Of a DNA stretch of 64,000 bases, positions 49,881 to 56,979 are shown piece by piece. Each line of letters begins with the position of its first letter. Positions within the stretch are counted from its first letter, which is position 1. A program made the translations under genes and the position numbers. The DNA lies in the NCBI RefSeq assembly GCF_020873895.1, contig NZ_JAHWGT010000018.1, forward strand, positions 96,376 to 160,375, written 5' to 3'. The notes under the pieces are model-generated. The model was not told the origin of the DNA and ran no database searches. It saw only the letters and a program-made list of their open reading frames with translations. The stretch is from Streptomyces sp. DH12 (GTDB lineage Bacteria; Actinomycetota; Actinomycetes; Streptomycetales; Streptomycetaceae).

Positions 49881-50292
49881 CGACGGCGAGGAGCTGGTAG
49901 GGCAGCTCCCGGTCCCACTGCGAGACGCCGAGGGCTATCCAGCGGTCCCCCGCCCGCCACAGGTGGACGTCGGGGACGTGGGCGGCGAGTCCGTCCCACG
50001 GTTCGGGCAGCTCCTCGCCCTCCTCACCGCGCACGAACACCGACCAGAGGCTGAACACCTGCGGCTGCCCCCACCGCGCGCTCAGGGACGCCCCGAGGGC
50101 GTCGCGCTCCGCCTCGTACTGCTCCGCCACCTCCTCGGCCCGGTCGCGGTCCTCCCAGAAGTCCCCGCTCGTGGCGAGTTCGGCGACGTGGTAGCCGGGG
50201 CCGCTGTCGCCCGCGTCCGATCTGCCGCGGCGCCCGGGGAAGGGGCGGCTGCGCAGCAGGTCGATGGTCGCCAGGTGCCGGGCCGTGGTCAT
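49858..50292 (-). CDS. Conserved hypothetical protein
   Basis: A 144-residue soluble protein starting MTTARHLATIDLLRSRPFPG. It contains an acidic middle (FWEDRDRAEEVAEQYEAERDALG) and a Trp-rich second half (ARWGQPQVFSLWSVFVRGEE, VHLWRAGDRWIALGVSQWDRELPYQLLAVV), suggesting a small beta-sheet domain. Codon usage is like neighbouring genes. I do not recognise the family. The 3' end overlaps mug by 23 bases. Confidence 0.7.
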   Translation of the reverse strand: MTTARHLATIDLLRSRPFPGRRGRSDAGDSGPGYHVAELATSGDFWEDRDRAEEVAEQYEAERDALGASLSARWGQPQVFSLWSVFVRGEEGEELPEPWDGLAAHVPDVHLWRAGDRWIALGVSQWDRELPYQLLAVVTETDPP

Positions 50293-50431
50293 GGCTCCAG
50301 TAAACCGGCCGCCACTGACAACTGGCGGCGCGTCAGGCACCCGCGTACGGGCCCCGCGTCGGCGTGCCGCGCGGTTCCGTGCTGCGGGCCGCGGGCGCCG
50401 CTTCGGGCGCCGCGGGCGACGGGCCGGCGCC

Positions 50432-50560
50432 CCGGGGACCACGGGGGCCAGGGGAACCACGGGAACCACCGGGGCTACGGGAACCACCGGGGCCACCGGG
50501 ACTACCAGGACCACCAGGACCCCAGGACCACAGGGACCACGGCGCCAGGAGCACCACGGG
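50432..50560. repeat. Degenerate 9-bp minisatellite
   Basis: About a dozen units close to GGGAACCACC or GGGGCCACC follow one another, with variants such as GGGACTACC and AGGACCACC. In one plus-strand frame they read Gly-Pro-Pro-like, in another Gly-Thr-Thr, in a minus frame Val-Pro-Val; none has a convincing start. The repeats lie in the 416-base gap between a hypothetical gene and the ROK repressor gene. Confidence 0.75.
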
Positions 50561-50708
50561 CCGCCGGGTACGGGCCCGTCGTACAGGGGCCGCCGGGGAT
50601 CGGCCGCCGGCGCGGGGCGGCGGGACCGCTGGGCGGCCCGCGCTCGCCGCTCCACTCGACATTGAGTACGATCCGGCAGACACGCGGCACGAGCTGGGAG
50701 GACAGACG

Positions 50709-51866
50709 GTGGGGCGACTTACCGGCGGTGACCCGTCGCTGCTGCGGCGGATCAACTCCGCGGTGGTACTCCATGCGCTGCGCGGCGGTGAAGCCCGCAC
50801 GCTGACCGATCTCACCCGTCTCACCGGCCTCTCGCGACCCACGGTGGAGGGGGTGACCGAGGGGCTGATCGAGGCGGGTCTCGTCATCGAGGCGGGCCCC
50901 GAGGAGGGCGAGGTGCGGCGCCAGGGGCGGCCGGCCCGCCGCTTCCGCTTCCGGGCCGAGGCGGGGCACCTGCTGGGCATCGAGATCGGCCCCCACCGGG
51001 TCGCCGCGCTGCTCTCGGGGCTCGACGGCCGGATCATCGGGGCGGGCACCCGGCAGGTATCCGAGACGGCGTCGGCCGACGAGCGGCTGGAACGGGTCCG
51101 CGCGGCCGTCGCCGACGTGCTGCGCCGCACCGGCGTCGCGCGCGGCATGCTGCGGGCGGTCGGCGTGGGCACGCCCGGGATCGTCGAGGCGGACGGCAGG
51201 GTCCGGCTCGGCACGGCGCTGCCCGGGTGGACGGGGCTGGCGCTGGGCGAACGGCTGAGCCGGTCCTTCCGCTGCCCGGTGCTGGTGGAGAACGACGCCA
51301 ACGCCGCGGCGGTCGCCGAGCACTGGAAGGGCGCCGCGATCGACTCCGACGACGTCGTCTTCGTCCTCGCGGGACTCAGCCCGGGCGCCGGGGCGCTGAT
51401 CGGCGGGCGGCTGCACCGCGGGTTCGGCGGGGCGGCCGGCGAGATCGGCGCGCTGCACCTGCTGGGGCGCGGCGCGACCCCCGAGACGCTCCTGTCAACG
51501 ACGGACGAGCCGCTGCACCCGCTGGACGAGCACGCCGTGGCCGAGGTGTTCGCGCGGGCGCGCCGGGGTGACGCCGGGGCGCTGGCGGCGGTGGACCGGT
51601 TCACGCAGCGGCTGGTGCACGACGTGGGCGCGCTGGTGCTGGCGCTCGACCCGGAGCTGGTCGTGGTGGGCGGCTGGGCCGCCGGACTGGACGGGATCCT
51701 GCCGCCGCTGCGGGAGGAGTTGGCGCGGTTCTGCCTGCGGCCGCCGCGCGTGGCGCTGTCGCTGCTGGGCGAGGCGGCGGTGGCGACGGGCGCGCTGCGG
51801 TTGGCCCTGGACCACGTGGAGGAGCAGCTGTTCGCCGTGGAGGGCACGGTCACCGCCCGGCGCTGA
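50709..51866 (+). CDS. ROK-family transcriptional repressor
   Basis: A 385-residue regulator. The N-terminal winged helix is LLRRINSAVVLHALRGGEARTLTDLTRLTGLSRPTVEGVTEGLIEAGLV (about 9-57). The ROK sugar-kinase-like domain has GIEIGPHRVAALL, VGTPGIV, VLVENDANAAAVAEHW (about 194-209) and FGGAAGEIGALHLLGRGAT. The classical ROK zinc motif CxCGxxGC is absent after GEIGALHL; the protein reads LLGRGATPETL. It is probably a sugar-responsive repressor of a distant locus. The GTG at 50709 follows GGGAGGA at six bases. Confidence 0.9.
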   Translation: MGRLTGGDPSLLRRINSAVVLHALRGGEARTLTDLTRLTGLSRPTVEGVTEGLIEAGLVIEAGPEEGEVRRQGRPARRFRFRAEAGHLLGIEIGPHRVAALLSGLDGRIIGAGTRQVSETASADERLERVRAAVADVLRRTGVARGMLRAVGVGTPGIVEADGRVRLGTALPGWTGLALGERLSRSFRCPVLVENDANAAAVAEHWKGAAIDSDDVVFVLAGLSPGAGALIGGRLHRGFGGAAGEIGALHLLGRGATPETLLSTTDEPLHPLDEHAVAEVFARARRGDAGALAAVDRFTQRLVHDVGALVLALDPELVVVGGWAAGLDGILPPLREELARFCLRPPRVALSLLGEAAVATGALRLALDHVEEQLFAVEGTVTARR

Positions 51867-51942
51867 CCGCACCGCCGCCGGCCGCGCGGACCCGCCGCGG
51901 CGCGTGCGGCCGCGCCGGTGTCCCCCGCGGATGCCCGCGGCC

Positions 51943-51998
51943 GGCCGGCGGGACCCCTACGGCACGTCCCGGGCCGGCGGGCCTTACGGCACGTGCCC
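51943..51998. repeat. Two near-identical 27/28-bp direct repeats
   Basis: Copies at 51943-51970 and 51972-51998 share GGCCGGCGGG and TACGGCACGT with small differences. They lie in the gap between convergent ROK and GntR genes; a terminator role is possible but they are not inverted. Confidence 0.5.
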
Positions 51999-52047
51999 CC
52001 GGGTGGAACCCGGCCTCCCGGGCCAGGAAGAAGCGCTCAGGGGGCGT

Positions 52048-52818
52048 TCAGGAGGCGATCTGGAAGTCGCCCGCGTCGCCGAAGGTGAGCCGGCAGGTGT
52101 CGGCGCGGTACGTGGCGACGGAGACCGCCGCGGTGCGGCCGCCGGAGAGGTAGCGCGTGGTGACGACGAGGACCGGCGCGCCGGGGAGGCGGTCGAGCTC
52201 CTTGGCGTCGTCCGCGCGGGCCGACCCCAGCTCGACGGCGCGGTCCTGGCCCTCCAGGGGCAGCCGTTCCAACTCGCGCAGGACGCCGCGGGCCAGGGCG
52301 GTGCCACCCAGCGTCCCGGGCGCCACCAGGCCGGGGACCGAGGCGGCGGGCACGTAGAGCTGCTCGGCGGCAACGGCCTGGCCGTGCGTCGCCCGCAGCC
52401 TGCGCACGACGTACACGGGGCGGTCCGCGGGCGCGCCCGCGCCGCCGCGGGCACCGGCTTCGGCGTCCAGCAGGCGCAGGACGGCGAGGGGCGGCCGGGC
52501 GGCGGAGCAGTCGACGGCCTGCCAGCTCTCGTCGCCCGCGGTGGGCCAGTGGTGCCGGGCGGTGGAGACGTCGACGCCTACGCGCGGCGGGGCGACGGTC
52601 GTGCCGACGCCGCGGCGGCGCTGCAGGCGGCCCTCCAGCTCCAGCTGCTCGAGCGCCTGGCGGAGCGTGGCGCGCGCGACGCCGAAGCGCGCGGCGAGCT
52701 CCCGCTCGTTGGGCAGGACCTCCCCGACCTGGAACTCGGAGTCGAGCGCCTCACCGAGCACGGTCTTCAGGTGCCAGTACTTGGGCTCCGGCACCGTTTC
52801 CAGCTGCGTGGTCCCCAC
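52048..52818 (-). CDS. GntR-family regulator, HutC/DasR subfamily
   Basis: A 256-residue regulator. The winged helix has PKYWHLKTVLGEALDSEFQVGEVLPNERELAARFGVARATLRQALEQLELEGRLQRRRGVGTTV (about 11-73). The C-terminal UTRA effector domain spans about 95-250, with VYVVRRLRATHGQAVAAEQLYVP and LVVTTRYLSGG. HutC-type UTRA domains bind phosphorylated sugars or related metabolites. The start is a GTG at 52818 with GGAGGA upstream; the in-frame ATG at 52932 would run through the promoter. A dre-like palindrome at 52919 suggests autoregulation. Confidence 0.9.
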   Translation of the reverse strand: MGTTQLETVPEPKYWHLKTVLGEALDSEFQVGEVLPNERELAARFGVARATLRQALEQLELEGRLQRRRGVGTTVAPPRVGVDVSTARHHWPTAGDESWQAVDCSAARPPLAVLRLLDAEAGARGGAGAPADRPVYVVRRLRATHGQAVAAEQLYVPAASVPGLVAPGTLGGTALARGVLRELERLPLEGQDRAVELGSARADDAKELDRLPGAPVLVVTTRYLSGGRTAAVSVATYRADTCRLTFGDAGDFQIAS

Positions 52819-52918
52819 CCTGATCCTCCGCGATCGCCGTGTACCGGACGACTTTTCCTTGCCCTTGTTTATTAAAGGTCCCTGCACTATCCCTGCGACC
52901 ATAGGACGGGCCACCCGC

Positions 52919-52932
52919 TTGGTCAAGACCAA
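52919..52932. promoter_or_regulatory. dre-like palindrome upstream of the GntR gene
   Basis: TTGGTC-AA-GACCAA is a perfect inverted repeat with a two-base centre. It matches TGGTC-NN-GACCA, the core of the DasR-responsive element. It lies about 100 bases upstream of the GntR start and about 180 bases before the divergent hydrolase gene. The AT-rich TTTAATAAACAAG (minus strand, about 52865-52877) between them may carry the GntR -10. Confidence 0.7.
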
Positions 52933-53113
52933 TCGTGGCCGAAGGGGGGAACGCGGCGGCGGGGTGTGGCCGATCCGCGCCTGAACGCGGGGCTACCGCA
53001 CGGTAATCGGGGCTGACAAGCTGTTCGCGCGGGGCGGTCCGGCAAGCGGGCCGGGCGGCCGCGGGTGTCCGCGGCGCCGGGCCCCGACGGTCGGACGAAC
53101 AAGGAGGGGCGAC

Positions 53114-54025
53114 ATGGCCACGGAGGTCTCGTTCACGGTGGACACGCCGCGGGGGCCGCGCGCGCTGTCCGTGTGCTACGAGCGCAGGGGTGAGGGGGAG
53201 CCGCTCCTCCTGCTGCACGGGATCGGGCACCACTGGCAGGCGTGGGAACCGGTGCTGGACGTCCTGGCGGGCGAGCGGGACGTCATCGCCGCGGACCTGC
53301 CCGGCTTCGGGGGGTCGGAGGCGCTGCCGGACGGGGTGGCGTACGACCCGGTGGCGGTCGTGCCGGCCCTGGGGGCGCTCTGCGCGGCGCTGGGCGTCGA
53401 GCGCCCGCACGTGGCGGGCAACTCCCTGGGGGGCCTGCTGGCCCTGGGGATGGGCCGGGCGGGGCTCGCCCGGTCGGTCACGGCGCTGTCGCCGGCGGGG
53501 TTCTGGTCGGAGGCGGAGCGGAGGTACGCCTACGCGGCCCTGCGGGCGATGCGGCTGGGGGCCCGCGCGCTGCCGGTACCGCTGATCGAGCGGCTGTCGC
53601 GGTCGGCCGCCGGGCGGGTGGCGCTGACGAGCGCCATCTACGCCCGGCCCGCCCGCCGCTCGCCGGAAGCGGTGGTCGCCGAGGCACTGGCGCTGCGCGC
53701 GGCCGTCGGCTTCGAGCGGACGCTGGCGGCCGGGCGGGGCGTGCCGTACCGGGAGGACGTGCCCGGCGTGCCCGTGACGATCGGCTGGGGCACTCGGGAC
53801 CGTCTGCTATCGCCGCGGCAGGGTCTTCGGGCGCGGGGCGTGCTGCCGCGGGCCCGCCTGGTGCGGCTGCCGGGGTGCGGGCACGTCCCCATGCACGACG
53901 ACCCGGCGCTCGTCGCCCGCGTCCTGCTGGACGGCAGCGGCGGCCTGACCGCCCGCCCCACCGGCCGCGGGGCCGACCGCCGGAGCGGCGGCGCCGCGGC
54001 CGGCGAAGGCCCGTCGCAGCGCTGA
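53114..54025 (+). CDS. Alpha/beta-fold hydrolase
   Basis: A 303-residue esterase-like protein. The oxyanion segment is LLLLHGIGHHWQAWEPVL (about 34-51), the nucleophile elbow is VAGNSLGGLLALG (Ser at about 102), the acid is likely Asp in GWGTRDRLLS (about 225) and the His is in GCGHVPMHDD (about 255). AADLPGFGGSEALP is typical. The last about 30 residues are low-complexity and overlap the convergent EamA gene. The ATG at 53114 follows AAGGAGGGGCG. Confidence 0.9.
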   Translation: MATEVSFTVDTPRGPRALSVCYERRGEGEPLLLLHGIGHHWQAWEPVLDVLAGERDVIAADLPGFGGSEALPDGVAYDPVAVVPALGALCAALGVERPHVAGNSLGGLLALGMGRAGLARSVTALSPAGFWSEAERRYAYAALRAMRLGARALPVPLIERLSRSAAGRVALTSAIYARPARRSPEAVVAEALALRAAVGFERTLAAGRGVPYREDVPGVPVTIGWGTRDRLLSPRQGLRARGVLPRARLVRLPGCGHVPMHDDPALVARVLLDGSGGLTARPTGRGADRRSGGAAAGEGPSQR

Positions 54026-54913
54026 CCGGCCGCGCGGGACGGTGCCCGTGAGCGCCCCGGAGCCGTACGCCACCCCGGCTCCGACGAGGGCGCTGCCCAC
54101 CGCCTGGGCCGGTCCGTAGGAACCGGCGGCCACCAGCGGCGCGGTGAGCGCGGCGGACACCGGGATCAGTCCGCAGAAGAGCGTCGCCCGCTCGGCGCCG
54201 ATCCGCTGCACGCCCGTGTACCAGCAGACGAAGCCGACGACCGTGACGACGGCGGCCTGCCACAGCAGCGCCGCCGCCTCCGCCGGGGCGGGGAGCCGCA
54301 GGGCGTCCGCCCCACCGGTGACCGCGGCGAGCAGGGCGGACTCCGCGGCGGCGACCCCGCACACCGTCGCCGCCAGCAGCCTCGGGCCCAGCGGCTTCAG
54401 GACCGGGACGGCCAGCACCGCGAAGCCCACCTCGCCCACCAGGGCGCACACCGAGAAGAGGACACCGGCCGCGTCGGTGCGCCCCCACCCCTGCACGGTG
54501 AGGGCGCCGACGGCGACCAGTGCCGACCCGTACAGGACGGGCCGCGTGGGTCCGCGGCCGGCCAGGAGCGGTACCAGGACGGCGACCACGACGGGCGCGC
54601 AGCCGACGAGGACGCCCGGCACGGCGGGCTCCGCGGTGCGCTCGGCGGCGAGCACGGCGAGGTTGAAGCCGACCATGCCGATGGCGGCCAGGGCGGCGAG
54701 GCGGATCCACGCGGCGGCGGACAGGGCGCGCAGGGGCGCCAGTCCGCCACGGCCCAGCAGGGGCAGGAGGAGCAGGCAGGCGAGCCCGTAGCGGAGGGCC
54801 TGGCCGCCCGCGTACGGGTAGGAGCCGAGGACGCTGTTGGCGGTGAAGGAGGCGCCGACGAGGACGCAGGCGAGGGCCGCGAGGAGGGCGCCGCTCCGTG
54901 AGGTGGCGTTCAT
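53807..54913 (-). CDS. EamA/RhaT-family (DMT) transporter with aberrant C-terminal extension
   Basis: A 368-residue membrane protein. Ten hydrophobic helices in two EamA repeats cover about residues 8-290, beginning LLAALACVLVGASFTANSVLG and ending VGSALVGAGVAYGSGAL. Family members are usually about 290-310 residues. The extra about 70 residues (GRGAAAPAVGPAAGGAGGQA... to the stop at 53807) are hydrophilic, Arg/Pro/Gln rich and antisense to the hydrolase gene, so they are probably a read-through tail. It is divergent from a MocR-type regulator with direct repeats between; a vitamin or amino-acid export role is possible. Confidence 0.85.
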   Translation of the reverse strand: MNATSRSGALLAALACVLVGASFTANSVLGSYPYAGGQALRYGLACLLLLPLLGRGGLAPLRALSAAAWIRLAALAAIGMVGFNLAVLAAERTAEPAVPGVLVGCAPVVVAVLVPLLAGRGPTRPVLYGSALVAVGALTVQGWGRTDAAGVLFSVCALVGEVGFAVLAVPVLKPLGPRLLAATVCGVAAAESALLAAVTGGADALRLPAPAEAAALLWQAAVVTVVGFVCWYTGVQRIGAERATLFCGLIPVSAALTAPLVAAGSYGPAQAVGSALVGAGVAYGSGALTGTVPRGRSALRRAFAGRGAAAPAVGPAAGGAGGQAAAAVQQDAGDERRVVVHGDVPAPRQPHQAGPRQHAPRPKTLPRR

Positions 54914-54949
54914 GACGTCGACGCTAGGGAACGTGGTTGTCCTGCTTGA

Positions 54950-54984
54950 GGACCACTTTCCTCCTTTCTTCGGGGACCACTTTC
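54950..54984. promoter_or_regulatory. Direct repeat in the EamA-MocR divergent region
   Basis: GGACCACTTTC occurs at 54950-54960 and 54974-54984 (24-base spacing). A partly inverted GTGGTTGTCC lies at 54933-54942. MocR-type regulators typically bind direct repeats between themselves and a divergent target gene. Confidence 0.7.
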
Positions 54985-55049
54985 TGCTCCGCAACCTAGT
55001 GCGCGGCACTGACAACGCCGCCGCGTCGGCGCCTTGTAGGGTCACGGTC

Positions 55050-56528
55050 ATGTCGGTACGCGAAGAGGGCGGCGGCACGTGGGAGTTGCTGGCCCCGGTG
55101 GCGGCCGCGCCGGCCCGCGCGCGGGGCCGCGCCCTGCGGGAGGCGCTGCGCGACGCGGTGCGCCGCGGACGGCTCGCGGCCGGGACGCGCCTGCCGTCGA
55201 CCCGGGAGCTGGCGGCCGAACTGGGCGTGTCGCGCGGGCTGGTGACGGAGGCGTACGAGCAGCTGACCGCCGAGGGGTACCTGCGCAGCGCCCGGGGTTC
55301 GGGAACCTGGGTCGGCGACGCGGCGCGCGCCCCCGCCCCGGGCGGCGCGCGGGACCTGGCGCCGCACTCCCCCGGTGTGCGCGTGGACTTCCGGCCGGGC
55401 GTCCCGGACCTGTCGCTGTTCCCGCGCGCGGCGTGGGCGGCGGCGTACAAGACGGCGCTGGGCGGGCTCGCGCACCGGCGGTTGGGCTATCCGGACCCGC
55501 GCGGCCTGCCGGAGCTGCGGACCGCCCTGGCGGCGCTCCTCACCCGGCGGCGGGGCGTGGTGGCGGACCCGGAGCGCCTGGTGGTCTGCGCGGGCGTCGC
55601 GCAGGCGCTGACGCTGGTGGGGTCCGTCCTGCGGGAGCGCGGCGAGCGGTCGGTGGGGGTCGAGGACCCCGGGAGCCCGAACCACGGCGCGCTCTTCGCG
55701 GCGGTCGGGCTGCGCGCCGTCGGGGTGCCGCTGGACTCGGAGGGGGCCGAGCCGGGGGTGCTGGCCGCGTCGGGCGTCCGGGCGGTCGTGACGACGCCGG
55801 CGCACCAGTTCCCGCTGGGCATCGGCTACTCGGCGGGGCGGCGGGCCGCGCTGCTCGACTGGGCGCGCGACGTGGACGGGTGGGTGGTCGAGGACGACTA
55901 CGACGGCGACTTCCGCTACGACCGGGAGCCCGTCGGCGCGCTGCAGGGGCTCGACCCGGAGCGGGTCGTCCACACCGGTTCGGTGAGCAAGTCGCTCGCC
56001 CCGGGGCTGCGGCTCGGGTGGCTGCTGCTGCCGGAGGCCCTGGCGGAGGCCGTGGTCGAGCGGAAGCGGATGGCGGACCTCGGCTGTCCGGTGCTCGACC
56101 AGGCGGTGCTGGCGGACTTCGTCGCGCGCGGCGGCTACGACCGGCACCTGCGGCGCTGCCGCAGCGCGTACCGGGAGCGGCGGGACGCCCTGGTGCGCGC
56201 CTTGGCCGCCGCGCTGCCGGGTACGGAGGTGACCGGCATCGCCGCGGGGCTGCACGTCATCGCGCGCGTACCGGCGCGGTACGGGCCGGCGGCCGCCTTC
56301 CTGGAGCGCGCGGCCGCGGCGGGCGTCGTGCTGCGCCCACTCACCGACTACGGCACGGACCGGGAGGCCGGCGGGGGCGCGCATACGGGCGGGGGCGCGG
56401 AGGGAAGGGCGGGCGGGGGCGGTGCGGCGTTGGTGCTGGGGTACGCGCACCTCTCCCCGGCCGACATCGCGCGCGGGGTCCGCGCCCTGGCCGACGCGGT
56501 GCGCGGCAGGGGACCGGGCACTTCGTAG
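55050..56528 (+). CDS. MocR-type regulator (GntR winged helix fused to aminotransferase fold)
   Basis: A 492-residue protein. Winged helix: GRALREALRDAVRRGRLAAGTRLPSTRELAAELGVSRGLVTEAYEQLTAEGYL (about 26-78). The class I aminotransferase-like domain (about 110-490) includes YPDPRGLPELR, VEDPGSPNHGALF, TPAHQFPLGIGYS, VEDDYDGDFRYD and the PLP Lys in TGSVSKSLAPGLRLGWLL (about 307-324). Such proteins sense PLP or amines. A divergent EamA transporter is its likely target. A Gly-rich linker (about 430-450) interrupts the C-terminal part. Confidence 0.92.
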   Translation: MSVREEGGGTWELLAPVAAAPARARGRALREALRDAVRRGRLAAGTRLPSTRELAAELGVSRGLVTEAYEQLTAEGYLRSARGSGTWVGDAARAPAPGGARDLAPHSPGVRVDFRPGVPDLSLFPRAAWAAAYKTALGGLAHRRLGYPDPRGLPELRTALAALLTRRRGVVADPERLVVCAGVAQALTLVGSVLRERGERSVGVEDPGSPNHGALFAAVGLRAVGVPLDSEGAEPGVLAASGVRAVVTTPAHQFPLGIGYSAGRRAALLDWARDVDGWVVEDDYDGDFRYDREPVGALQGLDPERVVHTGSVSKSLAPGLRLGWLLLPEALAEAVVERKRMADLGCPVLDQAVLADFVARGGYDRHLRRCRSAYRERRDALVRALAAALPGTEVTGIAAGLHVIARVPARYGPAAAFLERAAAAGVVLRPLTDYGTDREAGGGAHTGGGAEGRAGGGGAALVLGYAHLSPADIARGVRALADAVRGRGPGTS

Positions 56529-56979
56529 ATGTGGGTCGCCCGGCGGCCCATGGGGCGCGTGACGGGCGGGCGATGCGGCCCGCGGCGACGTTGAGCGACC
56601 CCGGTCGCGGGGCGGTCGGGCTCGTGGCCGCGTTGTCAGTGGCGGGGCCTACGGTCGGAGACATGACGCGATCCGTTCAGGCACTCGCCCCCGCACGCCC
56701 GTCCGCCCCCAGGGGGTGCCTTGTCGATCGGGCCGGATCGGCGAGCGGTGTCCGGTGCCGTGCGGCGCGGGGCGGAGGAGGGAGCCGATGCGGAGCATCG
56801 GCGACCGACGACGACGCGGCGAGGCGCGGCACCGGACGCCGGGAGCCCGGCATGATCGGCGAGACACCCCCCGGCTCCTCCCGCCCGGCCCGGTCGCCCG
56901 GTTCGGAAGGACCGGTCGGGACGCCGGCCGCGGCCGTTCCGGGGGGCCGTCCCGGCACGGCGGTCGGCGGGGGTGCGCG
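56529..56979 (+). other. Gap without a convincing gene
   Basis: This 451-base stretch between the MocR gene and the DUF6493 gene has no frame with domain content. A TTGTCA (56632-56637) and an ATG at 56664 preceded by GGAG open a frame MTRSVQALAPARPSAPRG that soon becomes low-complexity. The words VQALAP faintly recall the N-terminus of SWIM zinc-finger proteins, so a gene remnant is possible but weakly supported. Confidence 0.4.

Noticed and set aside
50364-50708. Collagen-like protein or extended ROK repressor
   Set aside because: No ribosome binding site supports a start there, the repeat reads plausibly in several frames, and a strong site precedes GTG 50709.
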